Assembly (NCBI RefSeq): GCF_013403875.1
Contig: NZ_JACBNX010000001.1
Location: 62,001-126,000, forward strand
Direction: 5' to 3'
Length of the DNA: 64,000 nt
From: Burkholderia guangdongensis
Lineage (GTDB): Bacteria > Pseudomonadota > Gammaproteobacteria > Burkholderiales > Burkholderiaceae
Of this stretch, positions 18,583 through 28,855 are shown piece after piece. Within the stretch, counting starts at the first letter, position 1. Every line of letters starts with the position of its first letter. A program made the translations under genes and the position numbers. A model generated the notes under the pieces. The model was given only the letters and a program-made list of their open reading frames with translations, was not told the DNA's origin and did not search any database.

Positions 18583-19791
18583 ATGATCAACATCCTCGTC
18601 GCCTCCGACGACACCGCGCGACTCACGCAGATCGCGCGGCTCGTGACCGATTGCGGCAACTATCGCGTCACCCGAGCGACCGGCCGGCCGTCGCAGATCG
18701 AGCATCGCACCGACGGGCTCGATGCGTTCGACGTGCTGATGATCGACGGGGCGTCGATCGATGCCGCCGAACTGTCCGCGATCGAGCGGATGTGCCGGCT
18801 GCACCTCGGGCTGACCTGCATGCTGATCACCGCGGACGCGTCGCCGCACACGCTGCTCGATGCGATGCGCGCGGGCGTGCGCGACGTGCTGCCGTGGCCG
18901 CTCGAGGTGCGCACGCTCAGCAGCGCGCTCGAGCGTGCGGCGGCGCAGAGCACGCGGCGCGACAGCACCGATACGCGGATCATCTCGTACATGTCCTGCA
19001 AGGGCGGCACCGGCACCAGCTTCGTCGCGAGCAACGTCGCGTTCGAGCTCGCCGAGGGGTTCAAGAGCCGCGTGCTGCTGATCGACCTGAACCAGCAGTT
19101 CGCCGACGCCGCGTTTCTCGTCACCGACGAAACGCCGCCGTCGACGCTGCCGCAGCTCTGCACGCAGCTCGAGCGTCTCGACGGCGCGTTCCTCGACGCG
19201 AGCGTCGCGCGCGTGACCGAGACGTTCCACGTGCTCGCGGGCGCGGGCGATCCGGTGAAGGCCGGCGAGATGCGCGAGGACGCGCTCGAATGGATCCTCG
19301 GCGTCGCCGCGCCGCGCTACGACTTCGTGATCTTCGATCTCGGCCTGAGCCTCAATCAGCTGTCGATGGTCGCGCTCGACCGCAGCGACCAGATCCACGT
19401 CGTGCTGAACCCGGTGATGACGCACCTGCGCGCCGGGCGGCGGCTGCAGGAGATCCTGATGTCGATCGGCTATCCGCTCGACCGGCTGCGGCTCGTCGTG
19501 AACCGCACCGCGCGCGCGACCGAGCGCACGCGCGCGGCGCTCGAGGAAGTGCTCGGGATGCGCTCCACCTGCACGATTCCGGACGACGTCGACAACGTGC
19601 TCGAGTCGATCAACCAGGGTCATCCGATTTCGCGGATCGCGCGCAATTGCGCGGTCACGCGCGCGCTGCAGGCCTGCGCGAAGCAGCTCGTCGAAGGCGA
19701 CACGCGCCCGGGCCACGGCGCGGAACGCAATGAACCGCTGATCTCGCGGCTGTTCGGCCGCGGAGCGGCGCCGAAGCTCAAGTCCATGTGA
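18583..19791 (+). CDS. cpaE: CpaE/TadZ, MinD-like polar localisation ATPase
   Basis: A 402-residue protein with a receiver-like N-terminal domain (MINILVASDDTARLTQIARL; DVLMIDGASIDAAELS; LITADASPHTLLDAMRAGVRDVLPWPL) and a C-terminal ParA/MinD ATPase fold starting SYMSCKGGTGTSFVASNVAFELA. The deviant Walker A has Thr where canonical MinD has the second Lys (GGTGTS rather than GGVGKS), as is usual for TadZ/CpaE. The receiver domain also lacks an obvious phospho-acceptor context. Such proteins place the pilus apparatus at the cell pole. Confidence 0.92.
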   Translation: MINILVASDDTARLTQIARLVTDCGNYRVTRATGRPSQIEHRTDGLDAFDVLMIDGASIDAAELSAIERMCRLHLGLTCMLITADASPHTLLDAMRAGVRDVLPWPLEVRTLSSALERAAAQSTRRDSTDTRIISYMSCKGGTGTSFVASNVAFELAEGFKSRVLLIDLNQQFADAAFLVTDETPPSTLPQLCTQLERLDGAFLDASVARVTETFHVLAGAGDPVKAGEMREDALEWILGVAAPRYDFVIFDLGLSLNQLSMVALDRSDQIHVVLNPVMTHLRAGRRLQEILMSIGYPLDRLRLVVNRTARATERTRAALEEVLGMRSTCTIPDDVDNVLESINQGHPISRIARNCAVTRALQACAKQLVEGDTRPGHGAERNEPLISRLFGRGAAPKLKSM

Positions 19792-19815
19792 CAGTCATTT
19801 CTCGGGGAAACCATC

Positions 19816-21183
<1,368 letters not shown>

Positions 21184-21218
21184 GCGCGGCGCGCGTTGCC
21201 CTCTGACGAGGAATGGCC

Positions 21219-22196
21219 ATGGACTCCATTTTCTACACCTTTGTGATTCTCCTGTTCGTCGCGGTCGTGCTGGCGATCGAGGGCGGCTATCAGTGGTGGA
21301 ACGCACGGCACGGCTCGGCGGCGAAGCGCATCGAATCGCGGTTTCGCGCGATGTCGGCGGGCGGGCAGGTGCAGAAGGAACGGCTGTCGATTCTGAAGGA
21401 GCGCATGCTCAACGATTCGAGGCCGTTCGACCGCCTGCTGATGCGGTTGCCGCGCGTGCGGTCGATCGACCGGCTGCTGCAGCAGTCGGGGATGAGCTGG
21501 TCGGTCCCGAAGCTGGTGGGCATTTGCGCGATCTTTCCGCCGGTCGTGATGATCGTGCTCAGTCTCACGGCGCTGCCGATCGCGATCGCGGCGCTGATCG
21601 CGCTCGCGTCCGCGGGCCTGCCGCTGCTCCACGTGCTGCGGTGCCGGCAGCGCCGGATGCGCAAGCTCGAGCGGCAGTTGCCGGACGTTTGCGACATGAT
21701 CGCGCGCGCGCTGCGCTCCGGCCACGCGTTCACGAGCGCGATCGGCATGGTCAGCGACCAGTTCTCCGAGCCGATGGGCAGCGAATTCCGGATCACGTTC
21801 GACGAGATCAACTATGGCGTGTCGCTGCACGACGCGCTGATGAATCTCGCGACGCGTGTGCCGGTCCAGGATCTGCGCTACTTCGTGATCGCAGTGCTGA
21901 TTCAGCGCGAGACGGGCGGCAACCTCGCGGAGCTGCTCGACAGCATCTCGACGCTGATTCGCGAGCGCTTCAAGCTGTTCGACAAGATTCGCGTGCTGTC
22001 GGCGGAAGGGCGGATGTCGGCATGGGTGCTCGGGCTGCTGCCGTTCGGCACCGCGGGCATGATGATGCTCGCGAACCGCGAATTTCTGTCGGTGCTTTGG
22101 GAAGATCCGGCGGGCCTGAAGGTCGTCGGCGGGATGCTGGTGCTGATGCTGTTCGGCCTGGTGTGGATGCGCAGCATCATCCGGATCCGTGCGTGA
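21219..22196 (+). CDS. tadB: TadB, type II/IV secretion F-domain platform protein
   Basis: A 325-residue inner-membrane platform protein, the GspF/TadB family. There is an N-terminal helix (IFYTFVILLFVAVVLAIEGGYQWW), a second hydrophobic pair around 100-140, the T2SSF domain (RQLPDVCDMIARALRSGHAFTSAIGMV; RYFVIAVLIQRETGGNLAELLDSI) and C-terminal helices. The ATG at 21219 is six bases after GAGGA plus an ATG at 21213, which is itself too close to serve well. It pairs with TadC. Confidence 0.93.
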   Translation: MDSIFYTFVILLFVAVVLAIEGGYQWWNARHGSAAKRIESRFRAMSAGGQVQKERLSILKERMLNDSRPFDRLLMRLPRVRSIDRLLQQSGMSWSVPKLVGICAIFPPVVMIVLSLTALPIAIAALIALASAGLPLLHVLRCRQRRMRKLERQLPDVCDMIARALRSGHAFTSAIGMVSDQFSEPMGSEFRITFDEINYGVSLHDALMNLATRVPVQDLRYFVIAVLIQRETGGNLAELLDSISTLIRERFKLFDKIRVLSAEGRMSAWVLGLLPFGTAGMMMLANREFLSVLWEDPAGLKVVGGMLVLMLFGLVWMRSIIRIRA

Positions 22197-22236
22197 CGCG
22201 CGGCCGGATGCTGGATGAATCGATCGGGGACGAATC

Positions 22237-23208
22237 ATGCAAAACCTGAATATGATGCAAATCCTGCTGCTGGGCGGCCTGTTCGTGCTCGTCTTCGGCG
22301 GCGCGCTGGTGGCGATGCTCGTGTTCGCGCCGCGCAACATGCAGCGCCGGATTCAGCAGGCGGGCGGCGCGGCGACGATCGGCGCCGGCAGCGGGATGGA
22401 CGACGCGACGCCCGCGTGGGTCGCGAAGCTCACGGAGATCTCGCAGCCGATCTCGAAGCTGTCGGTGCCGAAGGAAGGCTGGGAAGCCTCGCCGTTGCGC
22501 GTGCGGCTGATGAATGCGGGCTGGCGCAATCCGAACGCGGGGGGGATCTATTTCACCGCGAAGACGCTGCTCGCGCTCGTGCTGCCGTCGATCGCGCTGC
22601 TCGTGCTGATCACGACCCGGATCGCGGCGGATCGCGAGATGCTGTCGTTCATCCTCATCCTGATCGCGACGATCGGCTACTACCTGCCGAATCTCGTGCT
22701 GTCGCGGAAGATCGCGACCCGCCAGCGCGTGATCTTCGAGGATTTCCCGGACGCGCTCGATCTGCTGACCGTCTGCGTCGAAGCGGGCCTGAGCCTCGAC
22801 GCGGCGCTGATGAAGGTCTGCGAGGAACTGCGCTTCCGCAGTCCGGTCGTCGCGAGCGAGCTCGACCTGATGCTGCTCGAGATGCGCTCGGGCTTCCCGA
22901 AGGAGACGGCGTTGCGCAACCTCGCGCTGCGCACCGGCGTCGAGGACGTCGAATCATTCTGCGCGATGCTGATCCAGGCCGACCGTTTCGGCACGAGCAT
23001 CGGCGATTCGCTGCGCGTGCTGTCGGACGTGCTTCGCACGCGGCGCCGGATGCGCGCGGAGGAGCGCGCGGCGAGGATCGCGCTGAAGCTGCTGTTCCCG
23101 CTGATCTTCTGCATCTTCCCCGCGCTGCTGACCGTGTTGCTCGGGCCGGCGTTCATTCATATCTACCGCGTGCTGCTGCCGACGTTCGCCGGCAGCCCTC
23201 CGGGCTGA
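22237..23208 (+). CDS. tadC: TadC, type II/IV secretion F-domain platform protein
   Basis: A 323-residue partner of TadB with the same fold: membrane helices near the start (MMQILLLGGLFVLVFGGALVAML), a hydrophobic pair at about 105-150, and the F domain EDFPDALDLLTVCVEAGLSLDAALMKV with RFGTSIGDSLRVLSDVLRTRRRMRAEERAA. It ends in hydrophobic helices and PTFAGSPPG. TadB and TadC form the inner-membrane base on which CpaF acts. It is the last recognisable gene of the operon. A TPR lipoprotein of the TadD kind is not seen in the window. Confidence 0.93.
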   Translation: MQNLNMMQILLLGGLFVLVFGGALVAMLVFAPRNMQRRIQQAGGAATIGAGSGMDDATPAWVAKLTEISQPISKLSVPKEGWEASPLRVRLMNAGWRNPNAGGIYFTAKTLLALVLPSIALLVLITTRIAADREMLSFILILIATIGYYLPNLVLSRKIATRQRVIFEDFPDALDLLTVCVEAGLSLDAALMKVCEELRFRSPVVASELDLMLLEMRSGFPKETALRNLALRTGVEDVESFCAMLIQADRFGTSIGDSLRVLSDVLRTRRRMRAEERAARIALKLLFPLIFCIFPALLTVLLGPAFIHIYRVLLPTFAGSPPG

Positions 23209-23432
23209 TCCGTCCCGGGCGGCGGCCTGCGGTGCGTGGGGCCGCCTGACGCGGGTGGTGCGCGTGCGCCGCATCACCCGCTGCCGTCAATATCGGAATG
23301 CTCCGCGCGGGTCGTTCGCACCTGCCGTTTCCGCCCCTGTCGACGCTCGCGTGGCCTATTCCGGCCTTCTTCAGACATTCAATCCACGATGGACGAAATA
23401 TCCCGTCTCGGGAGAGCGACGGGCCTCGCCCC

Positions 23433-23475
23433 TTGCATAAATACGTAAATAGACTAATCTTGTTTATGAATTCAT
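23433..23475 (+). promoter_or_regulatory. Promoter and palindrome of the toxin-antitoxin pair
   Basis: An AT-rich patch in GC-rich surroundings. TTGCAT (23433-23438) and TAATCT (23455-23460) with a 16-base spacer form a plausible promoter, followed by the 10-bp palindrome ATGAATTCAT (23466-23475), 16 bases before the antitoxin start. Antitoxins of this family repress their own promoters, so the palindrome is a candidate operator. Confidence 0.5.
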
Positions 23476-23491
23476 TTCGAGACTAACGATC

Positions 23492-23911
23492 ATGTCGCAA
23501 CCTGCCTACCGTCCCGATTCCCCTCCGCCGCAGGCGACGGTCGCGCGGATGTCCGAGGCCGGTCTGCGGGCGTTTTTCAACATTGCGCGCGACTGGGCGC
23601 TGTCGGTCGACGAGCAACTCGTGCTGCTCGGCTCGCCGGGCCGTTCGACGTTCTTCAAATGGAAGGCGGCGCCTGAAACGGCGCGATTGCCGCGCGACAC
23701 GCTCGAGCGGCTGTCGCTGTTGCTCGGCATCTACAAGGCGTTGCAGATCCTGTTGCCGCAACCGGCCGCGGCCGACGCGTGGGTCAAGCGGCCGAACGTC
23801 GCCGAGCCGTTCGGCGGCAAGCGCGCGCTCGACCGGCTGCTGGCGGGCAACGTCAGCGATCTCGTCGCGGTACGGCAATATCTGGACGCGATGCGGGGCG
23901 GCTGGGCGTGA
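23492..23911 (+). CDS. Xre/MbcA/ParS-type antitoxin of a RES-Xre system
   Basis: A 139-residue antitoxin. The N-terminal part has an Xre-like helix-turn-helix (LSVDEQLVLLGSPGRSTFFKWKAA, about 35-58). The C-terminal part is the toxin-binding DUF2384-like region (LGIYKALQILLP, then NVAEPFGGKRALDRLLAGNVSDLVAVRQYLDAMRGG). Family members neutralise RES-domain NAD-degrading toxins by direct binding and repress the operon. The stop codon overlaps the GTG start of the toxin gene, the usual arrangement for this class. Confidence 0.9.
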   Translation: MSQPAYRPDSPPPQATVARMSEAGLRAFFNIARDWALSVDEQLVLLGSPGRSTFFKWKAAPETARLPRDTLERLSLLLGIYKALQILLPQPAAADAWVKRPNVAEPFGGKRALDRLLAGNVSDLVAVRQYLDAMRGGWA

Positions 23912-24609
23912 AGGAAATCGAACCGTTGCAGAACTGGCCCACGACTGCGCTCGACTGGACGCCTGCCTATCGCGTGATTCCCACCCGTTTTCCGGCGATC
24001 AACCTGTTCGACCGGGTCGCGTCGGCCGAGGATTTCGACGCGCTTTACGCGCTCGAGGCGTTGACCAACGACCGCGTCCGCAGCGAGGTCGGCACGCTCG
24101 ACCTCGTGCCGCCGGCCGAGCGCCGTTTCGGCGCCGGCTGGGGGCCGATCATGGCGGCGTTCACGCACCTGAATCCGCAGGGCAGCCGCTTCTCGGACGG
24201 CCGCTACGGCGTGTTCTACTGCGCGCGCGAGCGCGCGACGGCGATCGCCGAGACGCGCTATCACGGCAGCCTGTTCCTCGCCGCGACGAACGAGCCGCCG
24301 ATGCGTCAGCAGATGCGGCTCTACACGGTGATCGCGCAGGGTGACATCGTCGACGTGCGCGCGTGGCGCGAACGCGATCCGATGCTGCTCGATCCGACGC
24401 ATTACGGCGCAGGGCAAGCGCTCGGCCGCGCGGTGCGCGACGCGGGGGGCGCGGGTGTCGTCTATCCGTCGGTGCGCGACGCGGGCGGCGAATGCCTCGC
24501 CGCGTTCCGCACGACGGTGCTGCGCGATTGCCGGCATGCGGCGTATCTCGAATACAACTGGAACGGCTCGGCGATCGATGCGGTGTTCGAGCTGAATCAG
24601 GTCGGGTAA
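23908..24609 (+). CDS. RES-domain toxin (predicted NAD+ phosphorylase/hydrolase)
   Basis: A 233-residue RES-family toxin. Visible family features are an early AYRVIPTRFP (Arg), FSDGRYGVFYCARERATAIAETRYH (Arg and Glu of the pocket), and VVYPSVRDAGGECLAAF (the Ser). RES toxins degrade cellular NAD+, arresting growth. Translation starts at GTG 23908 inside the antitoxin stop (GTGA), giving coupling. The protein is somewhat longer at the N-terminus than minimal RES domains. Nothing suggests inactivation. It lies just after the Tad operon, but there is no evidence of a functional link. Confidence 0.9.
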   Translation: MKEIEPLQNWPTTALDWTPAYRVIPTRFPAINLFDRVASAEDFDALYALEALTNDRVRSEVGTLDLVPPAERRFGAGWGPIMAAFTHLNPQGSRFSDGRYGVFYCARERATAIAETRYHGSLFLAATNEPPMRQQMRLYTVIAQGDIVDVRAWRERDPMLLDPTHYGAGQALGRAVRDAGGAGVVYPSVRDAGGECLAAFRTTVLRDCRHAAYLEYNWNGSAIDAVFELNQVG

Positions 24610-24672
24610 TGACGTTGCGCGGGCGACCGCGCGTGCGACCGATGCACGCTCGTGGCATCCGTCTCGCGTCGC

Positions 24673-25404
24673 TCAGCCGGACGGCCAGTCCACCGCCGCC
24701 CGCCCCCGCGCCTCCACCTGCGACATCGACCAGCTCGCGCCGGTCAGCGGCTCGACGAGCGTGAGCCGTCCGCCCGACGCGAACGCGCCGGTGTCGATGA
24801 ACCATTGCGCGCCGATCCGCGCCGGCATGCGCACCGGCGTGTGGCCGCAGCAGGTCGGCGACAGGCCGGCCTGCCGTGCGGGATCGGCGAGCCCCTGCAC
24901 GAGATCGCGTCCCCAGATCAGGCGATCGCGCACGGGCGCCGAGTAGTCGCCGGCATCGAGCTCCGCGTCCGCGCCGAAGAATTCCGCGTGCAGCACGTTG
25001 AAGCGGGTGGAACCTTCGCCGATCACGCGCACGAGCGGCAGCGCGTCGACGCGCACCGCGATCTCGCGCAGACGCGCGAGCGGCAGATCGGCACCCCAGT
25101 CGCCGCCGATCCGCCGCCACGCGTCGGCGGGCAACTGGCCGTGCGCGACCGCGCACAGCACGTCTTCGTGATTGCCGCGCACGACGAAGCACCACGGACG
25201 ATCGAGCAGATCGAGCGCGGCTTCGGACGCCGGGCCGCGATCGACGAGATCGCCGACGGAAAACAGCCGGTCGCGCGCCGGATCGAACCGGACGTCGTGC
25301 AGCAGCGCGCGCAGCGGCTCGACACAGCCGTGCAGGTCGCCGACGACGAAGTCGCGGCCGAGTGCGTTCGCCGGGTGGCGGCAAAGGACGGGCGGGGTGT
25401 TCAT
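24673..25404 (-). CDS. Serine/threonine-phosphatase-like metallophosphoesterase
   Basis: A 243-residue calcineurin-like phosphoesterase of the PrpA/ApaH group. The metal-binding motifs are intact: VVGDLHGCVEPL (about 20-31), VGDLVDRGP (49-57), VVRGNHEDVL (74-83), then late His residues in NVLHAEF and CCGHTPVRMP. It removes phosphate from phosphoproteins or cleaves small phosphoesters; the substrate cannot be told. The gene is convergent with the RES toxin gene and divergent from the DUF1345 gene. Confidence 0.88.
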   Translation of the reverse strand: MNTPPVLCRHPANALGRDFVVGDLHGCVEPLRALLHDVRFDPARDRLFSVGDLVDRGPASEAALDLLDRPWCFVVRGNHEDVLCAVAHGQLPADAWRRIGGDWGADLPLARLREIAVRVDALPLVRVIGEGSTRFNVLHAEFFGADAELDAGDYSAPVRDRLIWGRDLVQGLADPARQAGLSPTCCGHTPVRMPARIGAQWFIDTGAFASGGRLTLVEPLTGASWSMSQVEARGRAAVDWPSG

Positions 25405-25516
25405 TTGTCTATCTTAGGCCTTCCGGTACATGGCCACGTCACGCTGGAGCGGCGATAATCAGTGCGCCGGCCGCTGGATCCGGCCCTTTTGATCGACTCT
25501 CGAAGACACAAGCAAG

Positions 25517-26170
25517 ATGACGCTCTATCCCCAGGTGTTGCGCAATCGTCCGCGGATGGTCGCGGCGTTCGTCGCCGGCGCGCTGTGCGCGGCCGTGCTC
25601 CCTTATCCGCTGCGGCCGGTCGTGCGCGCGATCGTCGGCTGGGACGTCGGCGTGTGGCTCTATCTCGCGCTGATGTGGATTCGCATGGTGCGCGCGCATC
25701 ACGCCCAGGTGCGCGAGATTGCGATCCGCGACGACGAGAACGCGACGACCGTGCTGACGGTCGTCTGCATCGCGACGGTCGCGAGCATCGCGGCGATCGC
25801 GCTCGAGCTCGTCAGCGCGAAGACCGGCGGCTTTCGCGTGGAGCTCGGCCATTACCTCGTGACCGGCGCGACGATGTTCGGCGCGTGGTTTCTGATCCCG
25901 ACGATGTTCACGCTGCACTATGCGCGGCTCTACTACACGTCGCCGAAGGATGCGCGCGCGCTCGCGTTCCCGGACCGCCATCCGGAGCCCGATTACTGGG
26001 ACTTCCTGTATTTCGCGTTCACGATCGCGGTCGCGTCGCAGACAGCCGACATTTCGCTCGCGAACCGCGCCGCCCGCCGCGCGGCACTCGCGCAGTCGAT
26101 TCTGTCGTTCTACTTCAACATGGCCGTGCTCGGACTGTCGATCAACGTCGCGGCCGGGCTGCTGAGCTGA
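25517..26170 (+). CDS. DUF1345 membrane protein
   Basis: A 217-residue inner-membrane protein of the DUF1345 family with about five membrane helices. It has the family pattern: an N-terminal [19 protein letters not shown] helix, [53 protein letters not shown] and [22 protein letters not shown]. Function is unknown. The ATG at 25517 follows an A-rich leader with a weak ribosome-binding site. Confidence 0.85.
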   Translation: MTLYPQVLRNRPRMVAAFVAGALCAAVLPYPLRPVVRAIVGWDVGVWLYLALMWIRMVRAHHAQVREIAIRDDENATTVLTVVCIATVASIAAIALELVSAKTGGFRVELGHYLVTGATMFGAWFLIPTMFTLHYARLYYTSPKDARALAFPDRHPEPDYWDFLYFAFTIAVASQTADISLANRAARRAALAQSILSFYFNMAVLGLSINVAAGLLS

Positions 26171-26237
26171 TCGACCGGGCGCGGCTCGCCGGCAGGCGGC
26201 GCCCGCCGCCCGCCGCTCACCGCCGCCCGCTCACCGA

Positions 26238-26906
26238 TCACGACAGCAGCGCGTAAGGCCCGCCGCGTTCGAGTGCGCGCTGGTAGGCGGGCCGCGCGTG
26301 GATCGTCTTCAGGAACGACGCGATCGCCGGATGATCGGCGCCGGTGCCGCGCGCGGTCGCCGCTTCGAGCGGGAAGCTCATCTGGATGTCCGCGGCGCTG
26401 AACGCGTCGCCCGCGAACCAGCCGGTGCGGCGCAGCGCACCGTCGATGTAGCCGAGGTGCAGCGCGATCTGCGGATCGATGAAGGTCGACTGCAGCGTCG
26501 CCGCGATCTTGCGCGCGATCGGCTTCGCGAAGAACGGTATCGGTGCCGATCCGATCCGCAACGCGACGAGCTTCAGCAGCAGCGGCGGCATCGCCGAGCC
26601 TTCCGCGTAGTGGAGCCAGTAGCGATAGTCGAGCCTCGCCTGCGTGCCGGCCGGCGGCGCGAGGCGCCCGTCGCCGTAGCGCTCGACCAGATACTCGATG
26701 ATCGCGCCCGATTCGGCGAGCGTGTGCCCGTCGTCGGTCACGACCGGCGACTTGCCGAGCGGATGGATCGCATGCAGCTCGGGCGGCGCGAGCATCGTTT
26801 TCGGATCGCGCTCGTAGCGCACGATCTCGTACGGCACGTCCAGTTCTTCGAGCAGCCAGAGCACGCGCTGCGAGCGCGAGTTGTTCAGGTGGTGGACGGT
26901 GAGCAT
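26238..26906 (-). CDS. Glutathione S-transferase
   Basis: A 222-residue cytosolic glutathione S-transferase. The thioredoxin-like N-terminal domain starts MLTVHHLNNSRSQRVLWLLEEL (Ser/Asn near the GSH thiol) and has the cis-Pro and GSH-binding IHPLGKSPVV and ESGAIIEYLVERYG. The C-terminal helical domain contains GDAFSAADIQMSF, the N-capping/hydrophobic staple motif. It conjugates glutathione to electrophiles; substrate unknown. The frame is open further upstream, but ATG 26906 starts the conserved fold. Confidence 0.9.
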   Translation of the reverse strand: MLTVHHLNNSRSQRVLWLLEELDVPYEIVRYERDPKTMLAPPELHAIHPLGKSPVVTDDGHTLAESGAIIEYLVERYGDGRLAPPAGTQARLDYRYWLHYAEGSAMPPLLLKLVALRIGSAPIPFFAKPIARKIAATLQSTFIDPQIALHLGYIDGALRRTGWFAGDAFSAADIQMSFPLEAATARGTGADHPAIASFLKTIHARPAYQRALERGGPYALLS

Positions 26907-27207
26907 GGCGGGGCGGGCGGTGGGGGCGGGAACGCCATCATAGTCGCTCGCGCGTCGAGGCCGGCGTCTATTCGTGCATCTGATTGTGCGCCTTCCAGTG
27001 CGCCTTTCCGTCCGCCTGTTCGGGATCACGACTACCCCGCGCGTTCGGGGTGGGGTCGAGACGCGATTAAAAAACGTTTGCGGCAGTCACCATGCCCGAC
27101 AAACCGGCGCATACTGTTGATCCCTTCCGCTTGGCCAAAAGCATGCCAGGCCAATGCGCCGCGACAGCGGCGCAGCCGCGCGGCCCGGCACGCACGAGGA
27201 GTGCGTC
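26907..27207. other. Divergent intergenic spacer
   Basis: About 300 bases between the glutathione S-transferase and the GH13-like gene. It contains a GC hairpin, ACCCCG (27034-27039) with CGGGGT (27046-27051), not followed by a T run. A 5'-extended open frame of the next gene enters from 27154. I see no other gene. Confidence 0.5.
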
Positions 27208-28845
27208 ATGTCCGATTGCCCTCACGATCCGTATGCGCATCACTACGTTCACTGTCTGCCGTTCGGCGCGCAGCCATGCGGCGGGACGGACGCGACGCCG
27301 CGCACGCATTTCCGCGTGTGGGCCCCGGGCTGCGGGCAGGTTCAGCTCGAGCTCGACGCCGGCGGCACGCAGCGCACGATCCCGATGACGCAGGCCGGTC
27401 CGAACTGGTTCGAAGTGTTCGCCCAATGCGGCGTCGGCGCGCGCTATCGCTACCGGCTCGACGATACCGAGTCGATTCCCGATCCCGCGTCGCGCTCGCA
27501 GCCCGACGGACTGAACGGGCCGAGCGAAGTGGTCGATCCACGCGCCTTCACGTGGCGCCATACGTTCTGGCGCGGCCGCGCGTGGGAGGATATCGCGCTC
27601 TACGCGATCCGGCCGCATGCGGCGGGCGGCTACGACGGCGTGCGCCGGCGGCTGCCGCAGCTCGCGCATCTCGGCGTGACCGCGCTCGAGCTGCTCGCGT
27701 CGCCGCACGACAGCCTGCCGTTCGCGCCGCTCGCGCGCGACGGCGGTCCCGCCGCGCTGAAGGCGTTGATCGACGATGCGCACGGCTATGGCCTCGCGGT
27801 GCTGCTCGAGCTCGATTACGCGCGTTTCGGCAGCGGCACCGACGCGCTGCGCCATTACGCGGCGCCGTTCTTCCACACCGGTGACGATCCGCTGCAGGCG
27901 CCGCCGCTCGCGCTCGATCACCCGGAGGTGTGCGATTTCTTCTGCGACAACGCGCTGTACTGGATCGAGGAATACCGCTGCGACGGGCTGCGGCTGCGCG
28001 AGGCGGATCGCATCGGCAGCGCGTGGCTGCGCGAAATCGCGGACCGCGTGAAGGGCGCGGTGCCGTCGGACCGGACGATCCATCTGGTGCTCGGCAGCGA
28101 GCGCCATCCGTCGCATCTCGTCGACACGCATTTCGACGCGCAATGGAACGGCTGCGGCGAACGCGCGCTGCACCGGCTGACCGGCCGCGAGGCGGCGCAC
28201 GCGGAGGGCATGTCCGCGCATCAGTCGATCCATGCGCTCGCGCGCGCGCTGACCGCCGACGGCGCGGCGTTCCGTCCGGCCGCGACGCAAAGCGATGCCG
28301 GCGCGGGCGATGCGTCGTTGCCGCTGACGTCGCTCGTGCTGTCCGACGGCGCGTGGCAGGACGCGGCGCACGGCCGCGAGGCGGGGCTCGCCGCGCTCGC
28401 GCTGTCGCTGCTGACGCCGCAGATCCCGTTGATCTTCGACGAAACGACGCGCGATCTCGAACGCGCGCACTTCGTGCAATCGGCGCTCGCGGTGCGCGCG
28501 AAGCTGATCGCGCCGCGGCTCGCGGACTGCCGGCCGCAGCACGCGCACACGCTGCGCACCGACGGCGCGGGCGAGGCTGACGCGCTGCTCGCCGCGTGGT
28601 GCCTCGCCGACGGCGAGACGCTCAGCATCGCGTTGAACCTGTCGCCGGACGCGGTGCCGTTCGACGCGCCGGAAGGGATGATCGTGTTCGAGACGCCGGC
28701 GCGCGCACGCGATCAGGTCGGCGACGGCGAATTGCCGCCGTACTCGCTCGTCGCGTGGCTGACGGGCGACGTCAATCACTACGCGCTCACGCACGACGTG
28801 CGGCGCATCGAAGGGGGCGGCGCGTGGCGCGCGCTGCGCGCGTGA
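27208..28845 (+). CDS. TreZ-like GH13 protein lacking catalytic residues
   Basis: A 545-residue protein with the layout of malto-oligosyltrehalose trehalohydrolase: a CBM48-like N-domain (HFRVWAPGCGQVQLELD; WFEVFAQCGVGARYRYRL), a GH13 barrel, and a beta C-domain. The conserved catalytic regions are altered: ELDYAR (201-206) for DVVYNH, DGLRLREAD (259-267) with Arg264 where the nucleophile Asp is expected, HLVLGSE (292-298) with Gly296 for the acid Glu, and no NHD near 380. The frame is intact and full-length, so it is probably a conserved pseudoenzyme, not a decaying gene. No treY or treS partner is near. ATG 27208 follows GAGGAGTGCGTC. Confidence 0.75.
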   Translation: MSDCPHDPYAHHYVHCLPFGAQPCGGTDATPRTHFRVWAPGCGQVQLELDAGGTQRTIPMTQAGPNWFEVFAQCGVGARYRYRLDDTESIPDPASRSQPDGLNGPSEVVDPRAFTWRHTFWRGRAWEDIALYAIRPHAAGGYDGVRRRLPQLAHLGVTALELLASPHDSLPFAPLARDGGPAALKALIDDAHGYGLAVLLELDYARFGSGTDALRHYAAPFFHTGDDPLQAPPLALDHPEVCDFFCDNALYWIEEYRCDGLRLREADRIGSAWLREIADRVKGAVPSDRTIHLVLGSERHPSHLVDTHFDAQWNGCGERALHRLTGREAAHAEGMSAHQSIHALARALTADGAAFRPAATQSDAGAGDASLPLTSLVLSDGAWQDAAHGREAGLAALALSLLTPQIPLIFDETTRDLERAHFVQSALAVRAKLIAPRLADCRPQHAHTLRTDGAGEADALLAAWCLADGETLSIALNLSPDAVPFDAPEGMIVFETPARARDQVGDGELPPYSLVAWLTGDVNHYALTHDVRRIEGGGAWRALRA

Positions 28846-28855
28846 GCGCCGCGCG

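Noticed and set aside
27034..27051. Terminator hairpin ACCCCG/CGGGGT
   Set aside because: No T run follows, and position between divergent genes makes termination unlikely.
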